Below, one piece after another: positions 54,186 through 62,037 of a stretch of DNA of 64,000 bases (position 1 is the stretch's first letter; each line of letters begins with the position of its first letter). The stretch is from CAIXSE01 sp040769125 (GTDB lineage: Bacteria > Actinomycetota > Thermoleophilia > UBA2241), in assembly GCA_040769125.1 (NCBI GenBank), contig JAXGLO010000001.1, forward strand, positions 1,178,001 to 1,242,000, written 5' to 3'. The position numbers were made by a program, and so were the translations under genes. The notes below the pieces were generated by a model. It did not search any database and was not told the DNA's origin. It saw only the letters and a program-made list of their open reading frames with translations.

Positions 54186-55441
54186 GCGCGATCAAGGCCC
54201 CCAAGGGGACATACGATCTCCTGCCCGACGACGCCGCGCGGCGCGCTCACGTGGTTGCCACAGCTGCGCGCCTGTTCGCTGCCTACGGCTATCGTCGCGT
54301 CGTAACCCCCGAGTTCGAGGAGACCGGCCTCTTTGCGCGCGGCGTGGGGGAGGCCACCGACATCGTGCGCAAGGAGATGTACACGTTCCTCGACAAGGGC
54401 GAACGCTCCCTGACGCTGCGTCCCGAGGGTACGGCGCCGGTCTGCCGCGCCTATGTGGAGCACGGCCTGCACACGTGGCCCCAACCAGTGAAGCTCTGGT
54501 ACTACGCGCCCATGTTTCGCTACGAGCGCCCCCAGGCGGGCCGCTTCCGTCAGCACTACCAGCTCGGCGTCGAGGCGATCGGCTCCTCACGGCCGGAGGT
54601 CGACGCCGAGGTCATCGCCCTGCTGGGCGCCCTCTTCGAGGCGCTCGAGGTGGCCGACGTGCGTCTCAAGATGAACAGCATGGGGGATGCCGCCTGCCGG
54701 CCCGCCTACGTCGAGCGGCTGCGCGGCTTCTTGCGCGGCCGCCGGGAGGAGCTCTGCGGCGACTGTCGCGAACGTCTCGAGCTCAACCCGCTGCGTAGTT
54801 TCGACTGCAAGGTCGCGAGCTGCCGGGCGGTGCTCGACGAGGCCCCTCGCATCGCCGACCATCTCTGCGACGACTGCCGCAGCCACTTCGAGCAGGTGCT
54901 CGAGCTCGTGAGCCTCGCCGGCCTGCGCCCGGAGCTCGACTTCCGGCTCGTCCGCGGCCTCGACTACTATACGAGAACCACCTTCGAGTTCAGCTCGGAC
55001 GTCCTCGGCGCCCAGAGTGGTGTCGGCGGCGGCGGCCGCTACGACGGCCTTATCGAGCAGATCGGCGGCCCGGCAACCCCGGGCGTCGGGTGGGGCGCCG
55101 GGCTCGAACGCATGGCCCTTTCCATGCGCACCCTGCCCTTGCCGGCGCCTGGCCCGGACGCCTTTGTCGTCAGCTTCGCCGACGATGCCCGGGCGTCCGC
55201 CTTCGCGCTTGCGCAGCAGCTGCGCGGAGCCGGTTTCACCACGGAGCTCGACCTCGCGGGCCGCAGCCCCAAAGGCCAGCTCAAGCAGGCCGGGCGCAGT
55301 CGCGCCCGCTACGCCGTGCTCGTCGGCCTCGACGAGCTCGCCACAGGCTTCGTCCGGCTGCGCTCCATGGACGGCGGCGGCGAGGAAGATGTGCTCGCCG
55401 CCGCTCTGCCCGCACGTCTCGCTGCCCTACACGAGGAGTGA
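54182..55441 (+). CDS. hisS: Histidyl-tRNA synthetase
   Basis: A 419-residue class II synthetase. Motif 1 region APKGTYDLLPDD, motif 2 LRPEGTAPVCRAY and FRYERPQAGRFRQHYQLG, the histidine A motif LVRGLDYYTRTTFEF and motif 3 GVGWGAGLERMAL are all present; the anticodon-binding domain fills the C-terminus. GTG 54182 overlaps the MBL gene by 4 bases. aspS follows after 4 bases. Confidence 0.97.
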   Translation: MSAIKAPKGTYDLLPDDAARRAHVVATAARLFAAYGYRRVVTPEFEETGLFARGVGEATDIVRKEMYTFLDKGERSLTLRPEGTAPVCRAYVEHGLHTWPQPVKLWYYAPMFRYERPQAGRFRQHYQLGVEAIGSSRPEVDAEVIALLGALFEALEVADVRLKMNSMGDAACRPAYVERLRGFLRGRREELCGDCRERLELNPLRSFDCKVASCRAVLDEAPRIADHLCDDCRSHFEQVLELVSLAGLRPELDFRLVRGLDYYTRTTFEFSSDVLGAQSGVGGGGRYDGLIEQIGGPATPGVGWGAGLERMALSMRTLPLPAPGPDAFVVSFADDARASAFALAQQLRGAGFTTELDLAGRSPKGQLKQAGRSRARYAVLVGLDELATGFVRLRSMDGGGEEDVLAAALPARLAALHEE

Positions 55442-55445
55442 CCTG

Positions 55446-57209
55446 ATGTATCGCGACGCCTATCCCGGCGATCTGCGCAGCTCGGATGTCGGCCGGAGAG
55501 TCCGTCTCGCCGGCTGGGTCGCCCGCCGCCGGGACCACGGCAATCTCATCTTCGTCGATCTGCGCGACCGCAGCGGCATCGTCCAGCTCGTGGTCGACCC
55601 GTCGTTCGCGCCCGACGCTCATGCGGTGGCCGAGCACGTGCGCTCCGAGTACGTGCTCGGCGTGCGCGGTGAGGTGGTGGCGCGTAGCCCAGAGACGGTC
55701 AACGACCACCTGCCGAGCGGCGCCATCGAGGTGCGTGTCTCAGCCATCGAGATCCTCAATGTCGCCCGGACGCCGCCCTTCGAGATCGAGTCCGCCGAAG
55801 ACGTCGACGTCGACGAGACGCTGCGCCTCAAGTACCGCTATCTCGACCTGCGGCGGTCGGCCATGCTCGCCAACCTGGAGCTGCGTCACCGCGCCGCCCA
55901 GGCGGCGCGCGCCTTCCTCAACGACCAGGGGTTTCTCGAGGTCGAGACGCCGTATCTCACGAAGTCCTCGCCGGAGGGCGCCCGCGACTTCCTGGTGCCG
56001 TCGCGGCTCCAGCCGCACCGCTTCTACGCGCTGCCGCAGTCGCCACAGATGCTGAAGCAGATCCTGATGGTCGCGGGAGCCGACCGCTACTATCAGTTCG
56101 CGCGGTGCTTCCGCGATGAGGACCTGCGCGCCGACCGCCAGCCGGAGCACACGCAGATCGATATCGAACTCTCGTTCGCCGGCGTCCCCGAGATCCGCGA
56201 GCTGCTCGAGGGCCTTATGACCGCGATCTTCGCCGGGGTCGGTGAGAAGCCTCCGGCGTCGCCGCTGCCGCGGCTCAGTTACGACGAGGCGATGCTCCGC
56301 TTCGGTACCGACAAGCCCGACCTGCGCTTCGGCCTCGCGATCAACGAGCTCTCGGACGTCTTCGCGAGCAGCGAGTTCAAGGTCTTCCGCGGCGCCGTGG
56401 CCGCCGGCGGCGTCGTGCGCGCCGTGTGCGCCCCCGGCGGCGGCAGGCTCTCCCGCGCCCAGATCGACGCCCTTACCGAGCTCGCCAAGGAGCACGGCGC
56501 CAAGGGTATGGCCTACGTGTACGTGGATGAGGGCCGCGCTCTGCGCGGCCCGATCGTCAAGTTCCTGTCCGAGGCGGAGCAGCTCGCTCTGGTGGACACT
56601 GTGGCGGCGGAGCCCGGCGACCTCGTCGTGTTCGCCGCCGGCGACGCCATGATGGCCGCCGAGGTGCTGGGCGCTCTGCGGCTCGCTCTCATCCGGCTCC
56701 TGCAGCCTGCGCCGAGTGAGCGCTGGGCTCTCCTCTGGGTCGAGGAGTTCCCTCTCTTCGAGATCGACGACGAGTCCGGACGGCTCACGTACGGACACAA
56801 CCCGTTCAGCCTGCCCACCGCCGACACCATGCCCCTGCTCGAGAGCGATCCGCTCGCCGTGCGGGGTGCGCAATACGATCTCGTTCTCAACGGTGTAGAG
56901 CTGGGCTCGGGATCTCTCCGCAATCACGATCCCGCCGTCCAGCGGCAGATCCTTCGCGCTCTCGGCCTGGACGACGAGCGCATCGAGGAGTCCTTCGGGT
57001 GGTTCCTGGAGGCGCTCGAGTACGGAGCACCGCCGCACGGCGGCATCGGCCTCGGCTTCGACCGCATCCTGATGCTCCTCGCGGGCACCGACTCGATTCG
57101 CGACGTCATTGCCTTCCCGAAGACCTCTTCCGGCACCGACCTCATGACGCAGGCCCCCTCGATAGTCACGGCCGCCCAGCTCCGGGAGCTGCGCGTCAAG
57201 CCCGGCTGA
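55446..57209 (+). CDS. aspS: Aspartyl-tRNA synthetase, probably non-discriminating
   Basis: A 587-residue bacterial-type AspRS. The N-terminal OB domain (RRRDHGNLIFVDLRDRSG) binds the anticodon; motif 1 lies near FLEVETPYLTKSSPEGA, motif 2 is FARCFRDEDLRADRQPEHTQIDIE, the inserted GAD domain occupies about 290-400 and motif 3 is GIGLGFDRILMLL. Residue 31 is His. In bacterial AspRS, His at this position goes with charging of both tRNA-Asp and tRNA-Asn, while Leu marks strict enzymes. That predicts amidation of Asp-tRNA-Asn by GatCAB elsewhere in the genome. The ATG follows GAGGAG. Confidence 0.95.
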   Translation: MYRDAYPGDLRSSDVGRRVRLAGWVARRRDHGNLIFVDLRDRSGIVQLVVDPSFAPDAHAVAEHVRSEYVLGVRGEVVARSPETVNDHLPSGAIEVRVSAIEILNVARTPPFEIESAEDVDVDETLRLKYRYLDLRRSAMLANLELRHRAAQAARAFLNDQGFLEVETPYLTKSSPEGARDFLVPSRLQPHRFYALPQSPQMLKQILMVAGADRYYQFARCFRDEDLRADRQPEHTQIDIELSFAGVPEIRELLEGLMTAIFAGVGEKPPASPLPRLSYDEAMLRFGTDKPDLRFGLAINELSDVFASSEFKVFRGAVAAGGVVRAVCAPGGGRLSRAQIDALTELAKEHGAKGMAYVYVDEGRALRGPIVKFLSEAEQLALVDTVAAEPGDLVVFAAGDAMMAAEVLGALRLALIRLLQPAPSERWALLWVEEFPLFEIDDESGRLTYGHNPFSLPTADTMPLLESDPLAVRGAQYDLVLNGVELGSGSLRNHDPAVQRQILRALGLDDERIEESFGWFLEALEYGAPPHGGIGLGFDRILMLLAGTDSIRDVIAFPKTSSGTDLMTQAPSIVTAAQLRELRVKPG

Positions 57210-57258
57210 GTTCGTTTCGACAGGCATCTCGAGCGTGCACAGAGGGCTGTCGATACGT

Positions 57259-57287
57259 TTGTTGATTGTCTGAGCGTCTGTTACGAT
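57259..57287 (+). promoter_or_regulatory. Promoter of the thioredoxin-fold-like gene
   Basis: TTGTTG (57259-57264), 17-base spacer, TACGAT (57282-57287). It gives a transcript with a leader of about 165 bases. Confidence 0.45.
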
Positions 57288-57320
57288 GGCGACGCTCGAC
57301 CTTGTGCGTGGACTCGTGAC

Positions 57321-57416
57321 ATTCTCGAGCCAACAGGAACACCTTGGGAGCTTGAGCTTCGGGGCATCCGTGGATGCTTCGAGAGGGCACCCACCTGCGA
57401 GAGCAGGTTCGAGAAT
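57321..57416 (+). ncRNA. Structured 5' leader, possible cis-regulatory RNA
   Basis: ATTCTCGA (57321-57328) pairs exactly with TCGAGAAT (57409-57416), closing a domain of 96 bases. Inside are GCATCC-GT-GGATGC and, next to the closing stem, ACCTGC-GAGA-GCAGGT (57393-57408). This looks like a closed multi-branch RNA rather than a simple terminator. It does not match the conserved cores of common riboswitch classes I know. It ends 44 bases before the ATG. Confidence 0.4.
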
Positions 57417-57460
57417 AGAGCGAGCACGGCAAGGTGGAGCCTTCTAGAACGGAAGGAGAC

Positions 57461-57997
57461 ATGGGGATCATCTCGCGCAACAGGTCGTTTCTGTTGATGA
57501 TGGCTCTCGTCGTCCTCGTCGGCGCAGCTCTCTTCGGCGGTGTCGTTGCGGTGCGCGTTCTCGCCGCCGGCGCGACCACTCCGTCCGTCAAGGCTACCGC
57601 CCCTGCCTCGTACAATCAGGTGGGCAGCTTCGGTATAACCGGGTACGCTCCGCTCACGCTCAAGGCCACCGACGAAACCCCCAAGTTCGCGACCAGCCGT
57701 CTCGAGCAGAACCGCGGCATGGTGCTTCTCGTCTACGTCAACGGCGCCACCGCCGACATGGAGATGCTCGACTACTTCAAGGGCCTTAAGCAGCGCTACG
57801 CCGCCGACACGTCGTTCTTCGACTTCGAGTCCAGCGAGGCTGGCGAAACCGGCGACATCCTTCAGCAGCTCCGCGTCAGCGACCCGCCGATGCTGGCCGT
57901 CATCGATGGCAGCGGCGAGGTGGCGCAGCTCTACACCGGCTGGATCAGCGAGGCCGTCATGGAGCAGGTCATCTCCAACGCCGTGCGCGACCTGTAG
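57461..57997 (+). CDS. Membrane-anchored thioredoxin-fold-like protein without CxxC
   Basis: A 178-residue protein. Residues 8-33 form one membrane anchor (FLLMMALVVLVGAALFGGVVAV). After a spacer, residues 80-178 read like a thioredoxin fold (MVLLVYVNGATADMEMLDYFKGLK, then DPPMLAVIDGSGEVAQLYTGW). The place where CxxC should be reads NGATADME, so no disulfide exchange is expected. The role is unknown; a binding or scaffolding job at the outer membrane face is possible. ATG 57461 has GGAAGGAG at 3-4 bases and is preferred over the upstream start. Confidence 0.65.
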   Translation: MGIISRNRSFLLMMALVVLVGAALFGGVVAVRVLAAGATTPSVKATAPASYNQVGSFGITGYAPLTLKATDETPKFATSRLEQNRGMVLLVYVNGATADMEMLDYFKGLKQRYAADTSFFDFESSEAGETGDILQQLRVSDPPMLAVIDGSGEVAQLYTGWISEAVMEQVISNAVRDL

Positions 57998-58046
57998 AGC
58001 TCCCTTTTCGCAGCGTCGTTCTCCGGCGCTCATCCTGTCATCCCGT

Positions 58047-58077
58047 TTGACGATGCCCGCTCTCGTGGTAGCATAAT
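58047..58077 (+). promoter_or_regulatory. Promoter of the rrf2-iscS-iscU-mnmA operon
   Basis: TTGACG at 58047-58052 with either TAGCAT (58069, spacer 16) or CATAAT (58072, spacer 19) as -10. Confidence 0.45.
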
Positions 58078-58084
58078 CTCTACC
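58067..58084. promoter_or_regulatory. Inverted repeat over the -10 region, candidate Rrf2 operator
   Basis: GGTAGCATAATCTCTACC, with 5-base arms GGTAG/CTACC and 8 bases between, covers the presumed -10. Its position suits self-repression by the Rrf2 protein encoded 40 bases downstream. Confidence 0.45.
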
Positions 58085-58124
58085 GATCTGGTTGGGATTT
58101 GGCGAGCGGGAGCATGGTGCGCCG

Positions 58125-58538
58125 ATGCGGATATCTTCACGGTGTGAGTACGGGCTGAGGGCGATGGTCTTCCTCGCGGCGTGCGGGCACAGCCGGCCGG
58201 TGCCGCTCTCGGAGATCGCGGCCGAGGAGGGTATGCCGGCGCCCTTCCTGGAGCGCATCCTGGCGCGTTTGCGCGAGAGCGGCCTGCTCAAGGCGACCCG
58301 CGGGGCCAGCGGCGGGTATCAGCTGGCGCGGGAGGCAGGCAGCATCGCCGTCGGCGAGGTAGTGACCGCGCTCGAGGGTCCGCTTTCACTGGTTGGCTGT
58401 ATCCCCGACGATGCCGCCTGCGAGCGCGCCGACTCCTGTGCTTCGCGTCTCGTCTGGCGGCGCCTCGACAGCGCTATCACCGGCGCGCTGGACGGCGTCA
58501 CACTGGAAGACCTCACGAGGGAGGCAGTCTCGAGATGA
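58125..58538 (+). CDS. iscR: Rrf2 family Fe-S transcription regulator (IscR-like)
   Basis: A 137-residue winged-helix regulator. The start MRISSRCEYGLRAMVFLA and the helix-turn-helix PLSEIAAEEGMPAPFLERILARLRESGLL are typical. Three cysteines in CIPDDAACERADSC (C-x6-C-x5-C) match the cluster ligands of Fe-S sensing Rrf2 proteins. It heads the operon with iscS and iscU, so it probably senses Fe-S status and controls the operon. ATG 58125 is used because family sequence starts there. The end overlaps iscS as ATGA. Confidence 0.9.
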   Translation: MRISSRCEYGLRAMVFLAACGHSRPVPLSEIAAEEGMPAPFLERILARLRESGLLKATRGASGGYQLAREAGSIAVGEVVTALEGPLSLVGCIPDDAACERADSCASRLVWRRLDSAITGALDGVTLEDLTREAVSR

Positions 58539-59692
58539 AGAGCGTGTACTTCGACCACGCGGCGACTACGCCGGTCGACTCGCACGTCCTGGAGCAGATG
58601 CTCCCGTTCTTCAGTACGCACTACGGCAACCCATCGGAGCTCCATCGGGCAGGTCGTGAGGCGCGCGCCGCCGTCGAGCGCGCGCGCTCCCAGGTGGCTG
58701 CCGCTCTCGGCGCCCTCGAGAAGGAGATCGTCTTTACGAGTGGCGGTACGGAGGCCGACAACATGGCCCTGTTCGGCTACCTGCAGCGGTTCGAGCCGGG
58801 GCACTTCATCACCAGCGCGATCGAACATCCTGCGGTCATGGAGGCGGCTCGCGCTCTCAACCGGCTCGGCTGGTCTGTCGACTTCGTGCCTGTCGACAGG
58901 GAGGGCACCATCGACCTCCAGGCGTACGAGAACGCCTTTCGTGAGGACACGCGGCTCGCCTCTGTGATGTACGCAAACAATGTGGTGGGTACGATCCAGC
59001 CGGTCGCGGAGCTGGCCCGCATCGCTCACGCGCACGGAGCGGCCTTCCACACCGACGCGGTGCAGGCCGTGGGCGCGGTGCCCGTGGACGTCCGCGCGCT
59101 CGACGTCGACCTGCTGTCGCTGTCCGGCCACAAGCTCTACGGGCCCAAAGGTGTCGGCGCGCTGTACGTGAAGCGCGGTACGCGCCTTCAGCCGGTGATC
59201 CACGGCGGCGGTCAGGAGCGGAGCCTGCGCTCTGGCACCGAGAACGTGCCGGGGATCGTCGGTCTCGGCGCCGCCCTGGAGCTGGCGACAGCCGAGATGG
59301 AGGCCACGCGGCCACGGCTTGCGGCCCTGCGGGACTCGCTCGTGCAGGGCGTGCTGGAGTCGGTGCCGGATGTCCGGTACCTGGGCCACCCCACGAATCG
59401 CCTGCCCGGCAACGTGGCCTTCACCGTGCGCTACATCGAGGGCGAGTCGATGCTGCTCCAGCTCGACTCCCAGGGCTTCATGGTGGCGAGCGGTTCGGCC
59501 TGCGCCGCCGGCTCCCTTGAGCCCTCGCACGTGCACCTCGCGCTGGGGCTGGAGGCGGAAGAGGCGCACGGCAGCCTGCGGCTCACGTTGGGTCGGGGCA
59601 ACACACAGGACGAGGTCGACGCCTTCATCGAGGCGTTCCCTCCGATCGTCGAGAAGCTGCGGAACATGAGCCCGCTCTACGTGAAAGGCTGA
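58535..59692 (+). CDS. iscS: Cysteine desulfurase
   Basis: A 385-residue PLP enzyme of the NifS/IscS class. FDHAATTP at the start, SGGTEADN, the PLP lysine in LSLSGHKLYGPKG and RSGTENVPGI are present. The catalytic cysteine loop GSACAAGSLEPSHV is of the longer IscS type. It gives persulfide sulfur for Fe-S clusters and for tRNA thiolation by MnmA encoded two genes on. It is coupled to the regulator by a 4-base overlap. Confidence 0.96.
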   Translation: MKSVYFDHAATTPVDSHVLEQMLPFFSTHYGNPSELHRAGREARAAVERARSQVAAALGALEKEIVFTSGGTEADNMALFGYLQRFEPGHFITSAIEHPAVMEAARALNRLGWSVDFVPVDREGTIDLQAYENAFREDTRLASVMYANNVVGTIQPVAELARIAHAHGAAFHTDAVQAVGAVPVDVRALDVDLLSLSGHKLYGPKGVGALYVKRGTRLQPVIHGGGQERSLRSGTENVPGIVGLGAALELATAEMEATRPRLAALRDSLVQGVLESVPDVRYLGHPTNRLPGNVAFTVRYIEGESMLLQLDSQGFMVASGSACAAGSLEPSHVHLALGLEAEEAHGSLRLTLGRGNTQDEVDAFIEAFPPIVEKLRNMSPLYVKG

Positions 59693-59695
59693 GCG

Positions 59696-60127
59696 ATGTA
59701 CACCGACCAGGTAGTAGATCACTTCAAGAACCCGCGCAACGTCGGCGAGATCGAGGATGCCGACGGGGTCGGCGAGATAGGCAACCCCGTCTGCGGCGAC
59801 GTCACGCGTATCACGATCGACGTCGAGGACGACCGCATCACCGACGTCAAGTTCAAGACCTTCGGCTGCGCCGCCGCGGTGGCGAGTTCGAGCATGCTCA
59901 CCGAGATGGTGGCAGGGAAGACTCTCGCGGAGGCCGCCGAGATCACCAACAAAGCGGTCGCCGAGGCTCTGGGCGGGCTCCCCGCGAAGAAGATGCACTG
60001 CTCGAACCTCGCCGCCGACGGCCTGCATCTGGCGATTCAGGACTATCTGGTGCGCAGCGGGCGCGAGGCAGAGGTCGAGCAGATCCTGACGTCGCTCCCA
60101 AAAGAGCACGGGCGCTCGTCGCGCTGA
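59696..60127 (+). CDS. iscU: Fe-S cluster scaffold IscU/NifU
   Basis: A 143-residue IscU-type scaffold as read in the zero frame. YTDQVVDHFKNPRNVG starts the protein, and the three cluster cysteines are in GNPVCGD, TFGCAAAVAS and KMHCSNLA. Clusters are built here from IscS sulfur before transfer. The last codons cross the sequence CCCAAAA at 60097-60103; shifting back one base there would continue directly into mnmA instead of ending at the TGA 60125-60127. The zero-frame tail after the shift site is only EHGRSSR. Confidence 0.93.
   Translation: MYTDQVVDHFKNPRNVGEIEDADGVGEIGNPVCGDVTRITIDVEDDRITDVKFKTFGCAAAVASSSMLTEMVAGKTLAEAAEITNKAVAEALGGLPAKKMHCSNLAADGLHLAIQDYLVRSGREAEVEQILTSLPKEHGRSSR
60097..60103 (+). 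promoter_or_regulatory. Putative -1 frameshift slippery heptamer joining iscU and mnmA
   Basis: C-CCA-AAA in the iscU frame fits X-XXY-YYZ exactly. Nine bases later a stem CGCTC/GAGCG (60113-60117 with 60126-60130) can form, and a 7-base-pair stem CAGCGCC/GGCGCTG (60141-60159) follows. The -1 frame then runs open through all of mnmA. Confidence 0.55.
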
Positions 60128-61143
60128 GCGGCGGAGTCGACAGCGCCGTCGCGGCGCTGCGACTCATCGACGAGGGCCGGGTTCTCGAGACCGCCACGCT
60201 GCGTGTCTGGCCCGAGGGTGACGCCCGAAGCTGCTGTTCACCGGGCTCTCTGCAGCGGGCCGCCGGCAGCGCCCGGTGGCTCGGGCTGCCCCACCATCTG
60301 CTGGACGAAGAGGCGGGCTTCAGCCGCATCGTAGTCGAGCCGTTCGTCGCGAGCTACGTCGGCGGAGAGACGCCCAACCCCTGCGTGGTTTGCAACCCCT
60401 GGCGCCTCGAGACGCTCGTGTGCTTCGCCGACGAGCTGGGGATCGAGCGAGTGGCCACGGGGCACTACGCGCGCCTGGTCTACCGAGACGGCGAGCCGTA
60501 CGTGGCGCGCGGCCGCGACCGCCGCAAGGACCAGTCGTACATGCTCTGGGCCGTGCCTCCGAGGGTGCTTGCGCGGCTCGAGTTCCCGCTTGGCGAGATG
60601 ACCAAGCAGGAGACGAGGGCGGCGGCCGAGGCCGCTGGACTGCCCGTCGCCGCAGAGCCGGAGAGCCAGGAAGTCTGCTTCGCGCCGGCAGGCTACCTCG
60701 GGTTTCTGAAGGAGCGGGGCGTGCAACCACGGCGGGGAGCGATCGTGACTCGCAACGGCGCGGTGCTCGGTGGCCACGACGGTCACTGGGGTTACACCGT
60801 CGGTCAGCGCCGCGGGCTCGGCGTCTCGGGGCCCGAGCCGTTGTTCGTGCTCGAGCGGCGGGCCGTCTCCAACGAGGTCGTGGTGGGTGCGCGCGCCGAG
60901 CTTGCGACCGGCGAGGTGCGGTTGCGCGGCCTGATCGACCGGGGGCTCGGTGGCGGCGAGGACCTCGTCCTGCAACTCCGCTATCGCTCCGTGGCAGTCG
61001 CGGTCGAGTCGCTCGAGCGACTCGACGCGGAGTGCGCTCTGGTACGCCTCCGTCGACCTTTCCTGGCCGTCGCGCCCGGGCAGTCGGCGGTCTTCTATCG
61101 CGACGATGTCGTGGTTGGAGGGGGTTGCGTCGTCAGGGGCTGA
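60103..61143 (+). CDS. mnmA: tRNA-specific 2-thiouridylase MnmA, read as a -1 extension of iscU
   Basis: The frame encodes about 346 residues covering the whole MnmA family length. The PP-loop LVALSGGVDSAVAA is within 20 residues of the junction; the catalytic cysteines are in ETPNPCVVCN and SQEVCFAP; GHYARL, KDQSYML and YTVGQRRGLG follow. It thiolates U34 of tRNA-Lys, -Glu and -Gln. There is no ATG, GTG or TTG in this frame before the PP-loop nor through the upstream overlap with iscU; the first usable codon is inside PNPCV, which would remove the active site. Frameshifting at 60097-60103 would give an IscU-MnmA fusion of about 482 residues. An assembly error or a non-standard start are alternatives. 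Confidence 0.8.
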   Translation, partial: RARALVALSGGVDSAVAALRLIDEGRVLETATLRVWPEGDARSCCSPGSLQRAAGSARWLGLPHHLLDEEAGFSRIVVEPFVASYVGGETPNPCVVCNPWRLETLVCFADELGIERVATGHYARLVYRDGEPYVARGRDRRKDQSYMLWAVPPRVLARLEFPLGEMTKQETRAAAEAAGLPVAAEPESQEVCFAPAGYLGFLKERGVQPRRGAIVTRNGAVLGGHDGHWGYTVGQRRGLGVSGPEPLFVLERRAVSNEVVVGARAELATGEVRLRGLIDRGLGGGEDLVLQLRYRSVAVAVESLERLDAECALVRLRRPFLAVAPGQSAVFYRDDVVVGGGCVVRG

Positions 61144-61210
61144 GGAGGGGCGGGAGTATGATACTGTTCAGGCTCGAAAGGCGAGTGCCTCGGTCCGGAA
61201 GGAGACGTGC

Positions 61211-61777
61211 ATGGAATCCTCGCTTGTCATCGCCGCCATGAGCACGCCGTCGCTGGTTCTGCGTTATGCCGCCGCGTTCTTCTTCGTAGTCGTCGCCATC
61301 GGGTTCGCCTACGCCTGTTACAAGGCCGGCAAGACCCTGGAGCGCGTCGACAAGGTGCTGGGCGACGTCGATCAGGAGGCTCTGCCGCTCATGCGTAAGG
61401 CTGGCACCACTCTCGACGGAGTCAATGCGAACCTCGGCAACGTCGACGGCATCACCAGGGACGTCGCCGACATCACCGACAAGATCGACAAGCTGGCCAA
61501 TTCGCTGGAGTCGGCCGTCAGCGCTCCGGCGCGCAAGGCCGCCGCGTTCAGTGCCGGCGTCCAGTCGGCTGTCTCCAGCTTCATGCAGCGTGCGCGAGCG
61601 CACAGCGCATCATGCTGCGCCACCGAGGGAGCAGCTCCCGAGTCCGACAGCGCCGTCACGTCCAATGACGAACCGGCGACGGACGCTGCGGCGGACGCAG
61701 AAGGCGACGCCGTTGCTCCCGGATCCTCCGGAGACGAGAAGCCCGAAGCCGGTTCGCACGATTCCTCCGGAGCCTGA
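61211..61777 (+). CDS. DUF948-like membrane protein
   Basis: A 188-residue protein. A membrane helix at about residues 17-37 (YAAAFFFVVVAIGFAYACY) is followed by a long amphipathic helix with heptad-like DV/NL repeats (VDKVLGDVDQEALPLMRK, NLGNVDGITRDVADITDK), as in DUF948 proteins. The tail is acidic and Ser/Ala-rich. Gram-positive relatives are described as stress-related proteins of unknown role. ATG 61211 follows GGAAGGAG at 6 bases. Confidence 0.72.
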   Translation: MESSLVIAAMSTPSLVLRYAAAFFFVVVAIGFAYACYKAGKTLERVDKVLGDVDQEALPLMRKAGTTLDGVNANLGNVDGITRDVADITDKIDKLANSLESAVSAPARKAAAFSAGVQSAVSSFMQRARAHSASCCATEGAAPESDSAVTSNDEPATDAAADAEGDAVAPGSSGDEKPEAGSHDSSGA

Positions 61778-61780
61778 GCC

Positions 61781-62029
61781 ATGGCTATTGCGAACAAGAT
61801 GATGGTGGGCGGTCTGGTTGTCGCCGCGGCGGTTACGTGCTACGCGAGGCGACGTCATGCACGTACCGGCGAGGGCTACGTCGCCATCATCGGGAGCCTG
61901 CCGTCCGATGCCCGGGTCTGGTGGGGCAAGGTGCGGCAGCATGCGGCGCTTGCACTTGAGGACGGCAGGGCAGCGGCCCGCGAACGCGAAGCCGAGCTCT
62001 CCCGACAGCTCGCCTCCGTAGACGGCTGA
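61781..62029 (+). CDS. Small YtxH-like membrane protein
   Basis: An 82-residue protein with a hydrophobic N-terminal segment (MVGGLVVAAAVTCYA) and a charged helical tail (LEDGRAAAREREAELSRQL). In size and pattern it resembles small YtxH-type proteins that accompany DUF948 genes; the match is by form rather than by a clear motif. It starts 3 bases after the previous stop, so the two are surely co-transcribed. Confidence 0.55.
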   Translation: MAIANKMMVGGLVVAAAVTCYARRRHARTGEGYVAIIGSLPSDARVWWGKVRQHAALALEDGRAAAREREAELSRQLASVDG

Positions 62030-62037
62030 GACGTACC

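Noticed and set aside
60385..61143. Conventional mnmA start at ATG 60385
   Set aside because: It would omit the SGGVDS PP-loop and the first catalytic cysteine, giving a dead enzyme.
60276..61241. Long open frame of 321 codons overlapping mnmA
   Set aside because: Arg/Gly/Ala-rich shadow of the mnmA frame without any family motif.
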